Positions 1-12,725 are shown, numbered from the stretch's first letter. The stretch: DNA of 64,000 nucleotides from Calliphora vicina (GCF_958450345.1 NC_088781.1:29985857-30049856), one strand, 5' to 3'. A program made the numbers and translations. The notes: generated by a model not told the origin, from the sequence alone.

Positions 1-690
1 TTTATCTGTTTTTAGGATACATTTTCTATAGAAAATTTATCTGTTTTTAGGATACATTTTCTATAGAAAATTTATCTGTTTTTGAGATACATTTTCTACA
101 GAAAATTTATCTGTTTTTGAGATACATTTTCTACAGAAAATTTATCTGTTTTTGAGATACATTTTCTACAGAAAATTTATCTGTTTTTGAGATACATTTT
201 CTACAGAAAATTTATCTGTTTTTGAGATACATTTTCTACAGAAAATTTATCTGTTTTTGAGATACATTTTCTACAGAAAATTTATCTGTTTTTGAGATAC
301 ATTTTCTACAGAAAATTTATCTGTTTTTGAGATACATTTTCTACAGAAAATTTATCTGTTTTTGAGATACATTTTCTACAGAAAATTTATCTGTTTTTGA
401 GATACATTTTCTACAGAAAATTTATCTGTTTTTGAGATACATTTTCTACAGAAAATTTATCTGTTTTTGAGATACATATTCTACAGAAAATTTATCTGTT
501 TTTGAGATACATTTTCTACAGAAAATTTATCTGTTTTGAGATACATTTTCTACAGAAAATTTATCTGTTTTTGAGATACATTTTCTACAGAATATTTATC
601 TGTTTTTGAGATACATTTTCTATAAAAAGATATCTGCATTTGAGATACATTTTCTGTAAAAAGTTATCTGCATTTGAGATACATTTTCTG
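1..690. repeat. 35-bp minisatellite array A
   Basis: About 18 near-identical 35-bp units, then two or three diverged ones, starting at or before the window edge. Each unit holds TTTTCTACAGAAAA, a one-step variant of the perfect palindrome TTTTCTATAGAAAA (the first two units keep the TATA centre). It also holds TATCT-gtttttg-AGATA, so two short stems can form per unit. The middle units are almost identical, which points to recent local homogenisation; the right-hand units decay. Confidence 0.97.
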
Positions 691-1140
691 TAAAAAAATG
701 TCTGTGTTTCTAAGATAGATTTTCTGTAGAAAATTTTTCTGTTACTGTTCCCACTTTGAGAGATTCACTAGTATACTATAGAAAATTTATCACCAAGTGA
801 GAAAAGTTTTTTATAGAAAATGTATCACAAGTGAGAAGAGTTTTATATAGAAAATTTTTCACCAAAGGCGATCAGTTTTCTACACAAAATGTCTCATCAA
901 GTGAGAATGGTTTTCTATAGAAAAGTTCTCATCAATTGAGAATAAATTTCTATAGAAAATTTCTCATAAAGTGAGATCAGTTTTCTACTGAAAATTTATC
1001 ATCGAGAGAGTATAGTTTTCTATAAAAAATTTCTCATCAAGTGGGAGTAGTTTTCTATAGAAAATTTTCCAACAACTGAGACCCGTTTTCTATAAAAAGT
1101 TTCTCATGATGTGAGATCAGTCTTGTATAGTAAATTTCGC
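691..1140. repeat. Degenerate 35-bp repeats, variant A'
   Basis: Continues array A with many substitutions. The TTTTCTATAGAAAA core persists in most units, but the second half now reads TCTCA-tcaag-TGAGA, again self-complementary although the bases differ from array A. Ends near 1140 in ordinary AT-rich DNA. Confidence 0.85.
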
Positions 1141-2835
1141 ACCAAATAATAAAATAAATAATATGTTTCACAAATTAAAACCCAACTTCTGTTTCTTTAT
1201 TATTAAATTTTACTGTTTAAACTTTTCAATGAAATTGATATAAAATTATTCAACATTTCCCCCAATCATTTGATTGCATCTCATCAATGCAAGTAGTCAT
1301 TGAAAAGCTGTAAATACAAATAAAAAATATTAAGAAACTTTGCATTATTCAGATTCATAACAACAAATAAGATAAAAACTTTGGCAGTGCTTTAAAAAAT
1401 ATTTAAAAATTTACGTAAATCTCTTTAATGCATATTTATTAATAAAATTAATTTCAATAGCAAACAAAAGACTGCAATACTATATTGAATATTTTACATG
1501 TTTGAACAGCGGCTTAAGATAAAGTATCCATAAACATGAATTCGTGAGAGACATTTCAACAATTAATCCTTCCTTCCGTTGTAAGAGGACACAAAACTAT
1601 AAATTAAAACAGCCACAAGGGTAATTTATGTTCAGTGCTATTTTCCGTTGAGCTTTTGTGAAAATACATACATATTTGAAAATCATATTTACACAGAAGT
1701 ACATTTATTTACAGCATAAGTAGAGAAGTGTGAGAAATTCATATTTAAATATTTGGTGTAAGAAATAATGAAAAACGAATGAAATAAGAATTAAGCAAAC
1801 AGAAATAATTGTAAATTAATAAGTAAATGAATTTCTTGCTTAATGTAAGATTCCTGGATTTTTGTTGAGCAAATAATCTTAAATTCCCAGTATAATATTG
1901 AATTGTTGCTAAAGGCTTACCACATTTGTTTTCGAATTTAAAAGGCAATCAAATCAAAGTTTATCTGGAACCAAATGTTTAATATGAGAATTAATCACTA
2001 AATTCCCTATAACAAAAAACTATTTTTTTTTCCAAAGTCAGAACTACTTTTTTTTCAAAAACCAACTATGATTATTATCAGATAGTTATTTAAACCATTT
2101 GGTTAAAAAAAGCTGTTTTTTTGTTTATATACCAACCATAACTGCAGCTGAAATTACAAATTATTTGTGGTTTTTTAATACCAAAATTAAATATACAAAC
2201 AAATGTATAAAATAAAAAAAACAGTTACTGCATTACAACATAGTATCTGTATTAACCATATAATCAATATTCAATTTTTAACTGCATCTATTGGCCTTGT
2301 GTGGTTGTTATAATAAAAACATTTGTTTTTTTACATAAATAAAAGAGAAGGTTGCTTGATTGGCCGACTGGCTAGTGGGTATAGAAAAAACTAGAAAAAC
2401 TTGATTAAATATTAATTGAGTTGACACAACTGCACTGAAAATTAGTTAGATTTGAAGTTTATATCTATTCCATGAAATGCAAAAATTGCTTGTGAAAGAA
2501 ACAACTGTTTTCTGTAGCCTTCATTAAATAAGTTTATATAAGAAATATAGAAAAATAATTTATACAATTTTATAGCAAAATTTTGAGTCAGAAATAACAG
2601 CATTCTAGAGAAATTTTCTTAGTCAAAAGATAATAGATTTAGTCATAGATAAATACAAATAGATCGGAAACTTTAATGTCAAAAACATAACTCTGTTGTC
2701 AAAAACCTAAGTGGAGAGAATGTTTTAGTAAAAAAAACTATGTGAAAACAAAAACAACACTCGTATGTGTGATTTTTTTTGAGTGATGATCTCTATGTGT
2801 ATTTCTCAATGGTTTTATTCTGAAATACAATTACT
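1141..2835. other. AT-rich non-coding DNA
   Basis: Poly-A and poly-T runs and scattered stops in all frames. I see no gene, RNA or repeat here. Confidence 0.7.
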
Positions 2836-4110
2836 CTCTCAGAGAAACAAGACACACTTTATATAGAAAATTTCACTGTTTTGTGGCACAATTTCTATAA
2901 AAAATTAATCTGTCTTTGAAGTACATTTTCTATAGAATATTTCTCTGCCTTTGAGCCACATTTCCTGTAGATAATTTCTCTGTCTTTGAAGCATATTTCT
3001 ATAGAAAACTTCTCTATTTGTGAGCCACATTTTCATCTATCTCTGATGGATATTTCTTATGGAAAACTTTCCGTTTTGAAGAAGTACATCCTAAAAACAA
3101 TTTTTCTGTCTTTGAGGCTTATATTATGTTGAAAATGTCTCTGTTTTAGAGGAAATTTTTCATAGAAAATGTTCCCCAAGGACAGAAATGCACATTTTCT
3201 ACAGAAAATGCTTCTTTCTTAGAGAAAAGTTCATTGTTTTTGAATTATATTTTCAATAGAAAATTTATACATTTTTGAGCCACATTATCTATAGAAAAAT
3301 TTGATTGAGCGTCATTTTCTATAGAATATTTCTCTGTCTGAAGAACATTTTCTGTAGAAAATTTCTCTGCCTTTGGAACACATTTTCTATAGATATTTTC
3401 TGTATCTTTGAAGAATTTCTCTATTTGTGAGGTACATTTTCAAAAGAATATTACTCCTTCATTGATTAATATTTCTTATTGAAAATTTTCCGTTTTAAAG
3501 GTACACGTTCGAAAAACAATTTCTCTATCTTTGAGGTATATTTTATGTCGAAAATGTCTCTGTTTTAGAGAAAATTTTCCATAGAAAAAGTTTCCTAAAG
3601 ACAGAGAAATTTTCTCGTTTTCGATGCTTCTGACTTTGAGAAAATGTTATTATCTTTGACTCATGTTTTTAATAGAAAATTTATACATTTTTGAGCCACG
3701 TTATCTATAGAAAATTTTATTGAGCGTCATTTTCTATAGAATATTCCTCAGTAACTGAGCACATTTTCTATAGAACATTTTTTCAATAAATAAAATTATC
3801 TACAAAATTTTTGTTTTGTATTTGAGGCACATTTTTTCTTACAAATTTATGAGGAGCATTTTCTGTAAAAATGATATGTGTCAATGTGATATCTATTAAA
3901 AATTTCTCTAACTTTGGGCTAAATTATCCTATGATTTGTATTATCTATTGAAAATGCCTCTGTTTAATGCATGTTTTCTATAGAATATTTCTCTGTCTTT
4001 AAAACAGATTTTCTAAAAACAATTGCTTGGCATGAGTACAAAACTATCTATAGAAAATTTATCTTTCAGGCACATTCTCTCTAGAAAATATTTCTGTCTT
4101 TGAGGCAAGC
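2836..4110. repeat. Old degenerate 35-bp repeat array B
   Basis: About 1.3 kb of strongly diverged units with recurring TTTTCTATAGAAAATTTCTC and TGTCTTTGAGGCACATTTT. Spacing is near 35 bp but irregular, with indels. Stretches such as 3090-3330 and 3510-3740 resemble each other over several units, so larger blocks were also duplicated. It looks like an old, unhomogenised member of the family seen at 1, 5.4 and 7.6 kb. Confidence 0.85.
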
Positions 4111-5425
4111 TTGCCTTTGTTATAGCGAATTTGTCAGTTATGGATACCAGTTCTTTTTTTTAGAAATTACAAATGCGCGTGAGCACATTTTTGAATCTAA
4201 ACTTTGTATCTATACAAATGTTAACTCTATACTCACAACATGTTGCCAACAACCTTTATACATTATTAAAGTGCAACAAACAATCTCCATTACGCTTTAC
4301 CGTGTATTTTTGCGAAAAAAAATATAAATTTCGATTATAATCTTCATATACAACATGAAGTAAAGGGTAGTTATTATACATTGGTAACAAAAAAAAAACT
4401 TCATTTAACTCACTTACCCTCAATCTTTGGTTAACCAATCATAAGTTACTACTTCATACAACTCGAACTGCTACTATGTTTGAATATGCTACCGCCACTA
4501 CCACTTCGGCTTCATGCCAACGAAGATAATAATCAAACATTTTTTTTTTTACCCTTAGAAGCAACCAATTTATAAAAGGCTTCAACAACGGGAAACATGA
4601 CTGAAGTAAACAAATCACATCAGTGGAACGGTTTCTTTTTTTGTTGTGATTTTTATTTCTATATTTTAACTTTACCATCGTCTCTAAAAAGGAAATTTCA
4701 TTTCAGAAAAAAAAACACATTTTTTTCTTTCACCCAACCATCTAATATGATGGCGATGATGAAGCTGACAACACGCAAAACAAATAAAATGAAAAACAGA
4801 CGAAAAAAATCGTAATAACATCATATTAGGGAAATAAAGGTTTGAGACCGTCACACAGACTGTTTGAAACAGGAACAACTTTTAAATTGAAGAAAATCAC
4901 CACCTTAAAACCAAAAAAAAGTAACTTAATTTTTTCTTTTTTCTATGGTCTTCCCTGCAGATTTATGGCACAAACGAAACAAAATGGATATTTATTAACG
5001 CCGCGTTACAAATAGCATACATATGAACTTAAATTTCCAATTTCTAGCTTTTTTTACATTCACTAAGTATTACATACTGGCTGTCAGCTTTTTTGTTGGC
5101 TGCCTTTTACTACATTGCTGCTGTTGGCAAATTTACTTTCTCTAAATATGAAAAATGGCCTCTTTTTTAAATGACAGGACACCTTGGCAACTAGAAAGTA
5201 ACCTAAATTTACTTTTTATACTTTTAGTTTATTATTCTATTTTGTACTCACACGAAAACTGTTAACACACAAATTATTTTCATTAACGGCATAAAAATGT
5301 ACAAATTTAATGTTAATAACATGATAGTATAAATTTAAAACATAAAACATTCTTCAAAAAACAAATATAATATAAAATAGTTTAGAGTACACTCAAAGGT
5401 TTTCAAAAAAAAATTATAGCAATGA
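4111..5425. other. AT-rich non-coding DNA
   Basis: No gene recognised. A pyrimidine-rich tract ending in CTGCAG at about 4960 resembles a 3' splice site, but the sequence after it reaches a stop within 22 codons in its longest frame and has no matching donor. Confidence 0.6.
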
Positions 5426-6172
5426 AAGAGACTAGTTTTCTAAAGAAAATTTCTCTTGTAAAGAGACTAGTCTTCTACAGAAATTTTCACTTGTAAAGAG
5501 ACTAGTTTTCTATAGAAAATGTCTCTTGTAAAGAGACTAGTTTTCTATAGAAAATGTCTCTTGTAAAGAAACTAGTTTTCTATAGAAAATGTCTCTTGTA
5601 AAGAGACTAGTTTTCTATAGAAAATGTCTCTTGTAAAGAGACTAGTTTTCTATAGAAAATGTCTCTTGTAAAGAGACTAGTTTTCTATAGAAAATGTCTC
5701 TTGTAAAGAGACTAGTTTTCTATAGAAAATGTCTCTTGTAAAGAGACTAGTTTTCTATAGAAAATGTCTCTTGTAAAGAGACTAGTTTTCTATAGAAAAT
5801 GTCTCTTGTAAAGAGACTAGTTTTCTATAGAAAATGTCTCTTGTAAAGAGACTAGTTTTCTATAGAAAATGTCTCTTGTAAAGAGACTAGTTTTCTATAG
5901 AAAATGTCTCTTGTAAAGAGACTAGTTTTCTATAGAAAATGTCTCTTGTAAAGAGACTAGTTTTCTATAGCAAATTTCTCCGTTAAAGAGAACATTTTTC
6001 TATAGCAAATTTCTCCGTTAAAGAGACCATTTTTCTACAGAAAATTTCTCTGTTAAAGAGACCATTTTTCTATAGAAACTTTCCCTGTTAAAGAGACCAG
6101 TTTTCTATAGAAACTTTCTCTGTTAAGGATACCAGTTTTCTATAGAAAATTTCTCTGTTATAGACCTATAGA
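5426..6172. repeat. 35-bp minisatellite array C
   Basis: About 21 units of 35 bp. Each contains the perfect 14-bp palindrome TTTTCTATAGAAAA and a second perfect inverted repeat, GTCTCTT-gta-AAGAGAC. Units from about 5500 to 5960 are essentially identical. Flanking units differ (TTTCTCCGTTAAAGAGA, TTTCTCTGTTAAAGAGA) and grade toward the array D type. Confidence 0.97.
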
Positions 6173-7644
6173 AAATATTTTTTTATAAGAGACAATATTT
6201 CTGTTTTCACTAATAATTTTTTAGAAGTGTAACATCAGCGGCCATCGCAATATAGCGTGAGAATTTTATATTATCAAAACCAGAAAAAAACAAAAACTTT
6301 ATAAACATCAACAATAACAAAGCAACATTTTTGTTGCTATTATTCTTTGCTATTAAAGAATAAAACTAAAAAGTCCTTATTGTGATGATAGAGAAACCGA
6401 CCCTTTTTAATAGATTATAAAAATATTTACAATATAAATATTCCTTTGTGGCAAAATGCATACTTTGGCTTATTTCTATTTATTCTCTACAAAAGTTTGC
6501 TGTGTTAAAGAATTTTTATTATTTATTTTTCCAGTCATTTGCTGTTGTTTCTTATTATTATTTTTTTCTTTACTTAATATGAAAATTGTTTAAAAAACAT
6601 CATCATCATAATCATCATGGCAGTAGTGGTGTATGAAATTCCTTTGTAATAGAAAATTTTTCTATAATGTGGGAGAGTCTTTGGTCACGTGATTACCTCT
6701 GCAAAAGGAAAATAAGAAGAAAAAAGCGGAAAAAATATTGTATATAAACTATTTCACCTGAATAGTTAAGCTGAAACGAAAAGGAGCAATATTAAAAATG
6801 CACTACACTCCTTTGTGCTTAAAAATTCCTCACTATGTAACAATAAACCTATATTCTTTTAAAAAATTTAGCAATGAAATTTTATTTGCTTGTTTCTTTT
6901 AGGTCGGATACGGATATTGTCCTTAGTGTTAATGCTGGCACCTAAGAGGTGTTAAATTACTGATGTATTTAAGGCCAATTTTTGTTGGTCTATTAACATT
7001 ATTTTACAAATTTTTTTTTGCATAAATTTCCAGCACGAAAATTTGTTAAACAAACATGTTGGGAGTAATTGCTTTTAATGTTGGAGATCTAGATTTAGGA
7101 AATTTTAAATTCAACATATTTATTAGGAAGTTGATATTTTAACTTTTCAGGAGTGATAAATAGATTTCACTATTGTGGTTTATTTATAAGACTTCAGTAA
7201 TAGGAAACTGTTAAAATTTCGATTTTACCGTACCGAATCAATTTGAAGTTTTTTTTTTGTCTATAAATTTTAGACTTTGCTTTATTTTAGCATTGCTTTA
7301 ATTTTTGCAATTTATTTAAAAAAGCTTGAAAAAAGGATTATATTTTTACATGCCGTCACAGACAATATTATTATTGTTTTTGCTGCTCTATTTACACACT
7401 AAAAAGAAACAATATAGTCAAATATACCATGAACGCAAAAAAACTTTATAATTTAGTTTATTGTTTGGCAAAAGTGTTAAATTTTATTTTATTTCAATTT
7501 TTTCCGCTAAACTTTTATGTTTATTATTTAAACAACAATTTTTTCCACACAACGACTATGTAGGTCTGCATACATGTCTATTTGATTGATCAGAAGTTCT
7601 CAACCATTATAAAACATGTACGAGTAATTACTAACTTAATTTAT
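6173..7644. other. AT-rich non-coding DNA
   Basis: Contains a short CAT microsatellite at about 6598-6619 and a pyrimidine tract ending in TTTTAG at about 6901 without a good donor after it. No gene recognised. Confidence 0.65.
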
Positions 7645-8662
7645 TTAGAAAATTTCTCTGCTAAAGAGACTAGATTTCTATAGAAAATTTCTCTGCTAAA
7701 GAGACTAGTTTTATATAAAAAATTTCTCTGCCAAAGAGACTAGTTTTATATAGAAAATTTCTCTGCTAAAGCGACTAGTTTTATATAGAAAATTTCTCTG
7801 CTAAAGAGACTAGTTTTATATAGAAAGTTTCTCTGTGAAAGAGACTAGATTTCAATACAAAGTTTCTCTGTTAAAGAGAACACTTTTCTATAGAAAATTT
7901 CTCTGTTAAAGAGACTAGTTTTCTATAGAAAATTTCTCTGTTAAAGAGACTAGTTTTCTATAGAAAATTTCTCTGTTAAAGAGACTAGTTTTCTATAGAA
8001 AATTTCTCTGTTAAAGAGACTAGTTTTCTATACAAAATTTTTCCGTTAAAGAGACTAGTTTTCTATAGAAAATTTCTCTGTTAAAGAGACTAGTTTTCTA
8101 TAGAAAATTTCTCTGTTAAAGAGACTAGTTTCCTATAGAAAATTTCTCTGTTAAAGAGACTAGTTTTCTATAGAAAATTTCTCTGTTAAAGAGACTAGTT
8201 TTCTATAGAAAATTTCTCTGTTAAAGAGACTAGTTTTCTATAGAAAATTTCTCTGTTAAAGAGACTAGTTTTCTATAAAAAATTTCTCTGTTAAAGAGAC
8301 TAGTTTTCTATAGAAAATTTCTCTGTTAAAGAGACTAGTTTTCTATAGAAAATTTCTCTGTTAAAGAGACTAGTTTTCTATAGAAAATTTCTCCGTTAAA
8401 GAGACTAGTTTTCTATGGAAAATTTCTCCGTTAAAGAGACTAGTTTTCTATGGAAAATTTCTCTGTTAAAGAGACTAGTTTTCTATAGAAAATTTCTCTG
8501 TTAAAGAACTAGTTTTCTATAGAAAATTTCTCTGTTAAAGAGACTAGTTTTCTATAGAAAATTTTTCTGTTAAAAGACTAGTTTTCTATAGCAAATTTCT
8601 CTGTTAAAGAGACTAGTTTTCTATAGCAAATTTCTCTGTTAAAGAGACTAGTTTTCTATATC
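7645..8662. repeat. 35-bp minisatellite array D
   Basis: About 29 units of 35 bp with the TTTTCTATAGAAAA palindrome and a second inverted repeat, TCTCT-gttaa-AGAGA. The left units carry TTTTATATAGAAAA and GCTAAAGAG variants. The central and right units are near-identical, with sporadic single changes and two units shortened in the AAAGAGACTAG part. Confidence 0.97.
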
Positions 8663-9659
8663 TGCTATTTAATTCCAAGTTTGTTCTAAAATTGGAAATT
8701 GGGCACCACTTGCTATCACATTTTCAGCAGCCGTGATGATTGAGTGTGAATGAATTGCCTGTGTATGTGCTTCAAATTTTGTGTAAGCCCTAAAAAAAAA
8801 CTTTTAGTGCAAACAAAATAACGTATAATAGTTTTTTTTTATTTCAAGTAAAATAATATAATATTGCGATTTGTTTGTAATAAATTTGTAAATATTTTTT
8901 TCCTCCGTTACAATAATTAAAAAACACCATGAAATAAAAAACCTTTCAATATTTAGTGAATTCAGGTGTGAAATTTGTTTGTATTTCGTGTGTTTTTTTA
9001 TGACAAATGTTGTGTGTAAAATAAATTTTTTTCGTAATTTATTTTAAATTGTTTATTTTATTTAAAATTTGTGTAAATTTAGATGCTTCTTTCTAAGCAA
9101 ATAAATAAATTTTACGTTTTTTGTGCTGAGCAATTAACCCTGGTAAATAAAAAAAATATCGGGTTTTTAAGATAATTGAAAATTTGTTTAGGATATTAGG
9201 TTTTTCCTTTAATTGTTTTAAATTTATATTTTTTGTGGAAAAACTTTTATGTTTAATTATTTTAAAGCTTTTAAGGGTTAATAACATATTTATATGTGGC
9301 TTATATAAATTTATATTAGTTTTTTGTCTAGTTCACCTGTAGTTCTAATAAAAAAAAATATTTATTCATATTAATATTTATGACCTTTTTGCTTGTGGTT
9401 ACAATTTTAATAAAATTATTTAGTTGATAAAATATTAAAATAACTTTATTTAGATAATGTCAAAATATTTGTTGTTTATAACATCAACAAGCTTTGTTTG
9501 TCGTAAAATCAAAATGCATTTTTTTTCATTTAATTAATAAATATTAATAGCGCATACAAATTGTTTTTAAAACTTTATTATTATTTGAAAATTAAAACAA
9601 AAAATTAAATTAGTATTTTTCAAAATTAAATTCATATAGATTTTCTCTATAAATAAATT
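8663..9659. other. Very AT-rich non-coding DNA
   Basis: Long A and T runs, no recognisable gene or repeat family. Confidence 0.65.
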
Positions 9660-9886
9660 GTATACATGCAAAGAGTATTTGTGGAAAATTTCAGGCAACC
9701 ACCTCTTTTCCTTTGGCTCCTACCGTGTTTTCTATAGACAGACGGATGGACGGTCATAGATGGATCGTTTTAGAATTTTTTAGGACCCAGTATGAATATA
9801 CTTTTGTGGATCTGCGATGAATACGTCGTGTTATAAACGGAATGAAAAAAATCAATTTACCCCCATCTACTTTGATGGTGTTTATA
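9660..9886 (-). mobile_element. Helentron/DINE-1-like fragment, type B
   Basis: Read on the minus strand it starts with a hairpin-forming end around TATAAACACCATC...GATGGGGGTA and continues TCATTCCGTTTATAACAC, then GACCGTCCATCCGTCTGTC. The same order is found on the + strand at 51069-51592. The 3' half is missing. Non-autonomous Helentrons (the DINE-1 group) are known for such subterminal inverted repeats. Its 5' end lies about 10 bp from the 29-bp array. Confidence 0.7.
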
Positions 9887-9895
9887 AAAATATTA

Positions 9896-10560
9896 TACGA
9901 AGTTTTCTATAAGGAAACAGTCTCGACGAAGTTTTCTATAAGGAATCAGTCAGGACGAAGTATTCTATAAGAAAACTTTCACGACGAAATTTTCTATAAG
10001 AAAACTTTCACGACAAACTTTTCTATAAGAAAACAGTCACGACGACGTTTTCTATAAGACATTTTCAGTTTTCTATAAGAAAACTTTCACGACAAAGTTT
10101 TCTATAAGAAAACTGTCACGACAAAGTTTTCTATAAGAAAACAGTCACGACAAAGTTTTCTATAAGAAAACTGTCACGACAAAGTTTTCTATAAGAAAAC
10201 AGTCACGACAAAGTTTTCTATAAGAAAACTGTCACGACAAAGTTTTCTATAAGAAAACAGTTGCGACCAAGTTTTCTATAAGAAAACTGTCACGACAAAG
10301 TTTTCTATAAGAAAACTGTCACGACAAAGTTTTCTATAAGAAAACTGTCACGACAAAGTTTTCTATAAGAAAACTGTCACGACAAAGTTTTCTATAAGAA
10401 AACTGTCACGACAAAGTTTTCTATAAGAAAACTGTCACGACAAAGTTTTCTATAAGAAAACTGTCACGATTAAGATTTCTATAAGAAACATGTGACGACG
10501 AAGTTTCTATAAGAAAACTTTCACGACAAAGTTTTCTATAACAAAACTATTAGGAAACAT
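9896..10560. repeat. 29-bp minisatellite array E
   Basis: About 23 units of 29 bp. Each contains GTTTTCTATAAGAAAAC, a 7-bp stem with a 3-nt loop, and TGTC-ac-GACA, a second short stem. The core is one base longer than the palindrome of arrays A to D and is clearly related to it. Central units alternate slightly (CTGTCACGAC, CAGTCACGAC); the edges degrade until about 10630. Confidence 0.95.
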
Positions 10561-10759
10561 TATTAACGATGTTTAGAAAACATATACAACAAGACCTATC
10601 GATGAAGTTTGTAATAGGAAGTTATTTTTGAGTAGAAAAGCAAAAAAGACCCTTCTTTACTTTATTATTTTGTCTACTTTACTTTATTATTTTGCAATAT
10701 TTCTTTAAACTTCTTTGAGCTATTATTTATTACTTGCATATATTTCTTGTTATTATTAA

Positions 10760-10806
10760 AATACTAATTGTTCTTTTGAATTTCTTATATTTCTTTACAG
10801 GTAAAT
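10760..10806 (+). promoter_or_regulatory. Ratchet-like splice site 1 (10800/10801)
   Basis: A branch-point-like CTAAT at 10764-10768, a pyrimidine-rich tract, TTTCTTTACAG and then immediately GTAAAT. An acceptor joined to a donor is the form of zero-length exons used in recursive splicing of long fly introns. Assignment is inference; the +5 base is not the consensus G. Confidence 0.45.
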
Positions 10807-11336
10807 AATCAAGAAATAAATCGTCATCATTAAACAGCAACACATTGCTCTGACACTTGATGCCTTGGTTGCAAACAAACGGCTACAATAACAACAACAA
10901 TACAATACAATATTACTCCTTGAGAAGGAGAGGGGGAACTGGAATGTGTCAGACTTAAAAGCCATTTAATAGATTGAGTCTATATACAACATTAACATTA
11001 AAACAACAATGACAAGGGAAATGAATTGAAAAGGAAGTAGGAGGACATTTGACTAAATATTTATACAAGGACTTGCAGTTGCAAGACGAACTCATACCCA
11101 ACTTACGCCTACACTCAACTACAGCCATACATACATTTAAACATACATACACATCCACATTCAAGGACAGACACTACGAAAGGGCACTTGAAAAGACGTT
11201 AAGTTTGTTTAGTATTTAAAAACGAAATAGCAAAAGAATGAGAACAGAAAAACATAAGAAAGAAAAAAGAATTAAAGTTCAAAAGAATTGTAGAATAGCA
11301 AGAAAGACAGCCCAGTGAATTACAATAATATGAAAT
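10801..11336 (+). other. Possible recursive-splice exon or 5'-UTR-like stretch
   Basis: Bounded on the left by the acceptor ending at 10800 and on the right by a perfect donor core GTAAGT starting at 11337. Composition differs from the surroundings: purine-rich, with CAA/ACAAC repeats, and more complex than the neighbouring AT-rich DNA. It has stops in every frame, so if transcribed it would be non-coding. No function can be read from it. Confidence 0.3.
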
Positions 11337-12193
11337 GTAAGTACAGTGAAGTAAAGAAAAAAAAATATTTTATTTCTTATAATAAAAGCAAATGAAATTA
11401 TAAAAAAAAAATTAAAAAGTATAGAGAAACTCAAGAAATGAAGTGTGTTCGTTGTTTGTATGACGGCACGCTAAGTCAACATAATTAAAGCAATCAAGTA
11501 TGACTTCAAGTAGAAAGTTAGCCCTTAGACAAATTGGTCTTTAGCTTTTTTTTAAAAAAACACACAGCACACAGAAAAAATAACAACAGCTAAAATATAT
11601 TGTATAAAAGAAAAATATAAAATGTTTAACTAAATGCCGCTGTTAAAGTATGAGATTGCGTGGTTTAAATTCTTGCATTCCAACCGTTGAACTGAAACTT
11701 CCTTCCAGGTTTATACTGAGTGAAAGAGTGACGAACTGCTTGAATGCTACAATTTTTTATTTTGTTTTTTTTTTTTAATAAAAAGTTCCTGTACTTGTTG
11801 GCGGATTTTTTTTGTTTATTTTTTCGAGTGTTTTTAAAATGCTAAACGATTTCAACTTGTTTAAAAAAATACCTACAAAATGTTTGTGCAAGTACTCTTA
11901 AAATAATTTAAGCTTAAAGAATTACAAATTCACTGTTTGGCAGCCACGTGAAAAAAAAAATTCTATAAAAACAATTATGAAAGGAAATTATAACAAAGTT
12001 ACTTAAAATTCAAAAACAGCAGAACAAAAAAACTTCATAAATATTTAAACGTGGGCTTTGGCAAAAGTTTAGAGAAGTAGGTGTTGGAAGTTAATATAAT
12101 GAAAAAAGGGACAGAGATGCGACAGAAGGGATTGCAAAATAATTGGTTTGCTGCTGAATCCGAACAAAAAAATTTAAATAATATTACAAAACT
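11337..12193. other. AT-rich non-coding DNA
   Basis: No gene or repeat recognised. An acceptor-like CTTCCTTCCAG at about 11708 is followed by GTTTAT, a poor donor. Confidence 0.6.
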
Positions 12194-12725
12194 GTTGCTG
12201 TTGTCCTCGCCTGCTTAGAAGTGAGACGAATAATCTTGGAATAGCTCATTAGAACTAGGAAAGAGAATTAATTTGATAAGAGAATTAGTTTTATGAGAAA
12301 ATTGTATAAGAAAAATTAACGACGAAGATTTCTTTTAAAAATTATATTGACGAAATTTTCTATAAAGAAACTGATCGACTAAATATTCGACAAGAAAACT
12401 GATCGACAAAGTTTTCTATAACATAACTGATCGACAAAGTTTTCTATAAGAAAACTGATCAATAACGTTCTCTATAAGAAAACTGATCGATTGTCCTCGC
12501 GTTGCTGTTGTCCTCGCCTGCTTCGAAGTGAGACGAATGATCTTAGAATGGCTCAGTAGAGCCAGGAAAGAGAATTAGTTTTATGAGAAAATTGTATAAG
12601 AAAATCAGTTAAGATTTCTATTAAAAATAATATTGACGAAATTTTCTACAAAGAAACTGATCGACTAAATTTTCGACAAGAAAACTGATCGACAAAGTTT
12701 TCTGTAACAAAACTGATCGACAAAG
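12194..12725. repeat. 307-bp tandem segmental duplication
   Basis: The block beginning GTTGCTGTTGTCCTCGCC at 12194 recurs at 12501, an offset of 307 bp, including non-repetitive sequence (GAAGTGAGACGAAT, GAAAGAGAATTA) and several 28-bp repeat units. The first ten bases of a third start (TTGTCCTCGC) sit at the join. The second copy extends to about 12725. Confidence 0.85.

Noticed and set aside
4937..4965. Acceptor-like CTTCCCTGCAG as the start of a coding exon
   Set aside because: The longest frame after it closes within 22 codons and no donor is present.
5426..8662. CRISPR-like arrays of 35-bp repeats
   Set aside because: The whole unit repeats without unique spacers, and the surrounding DNA is fly-like. 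These are eukaryotic minisatellites.
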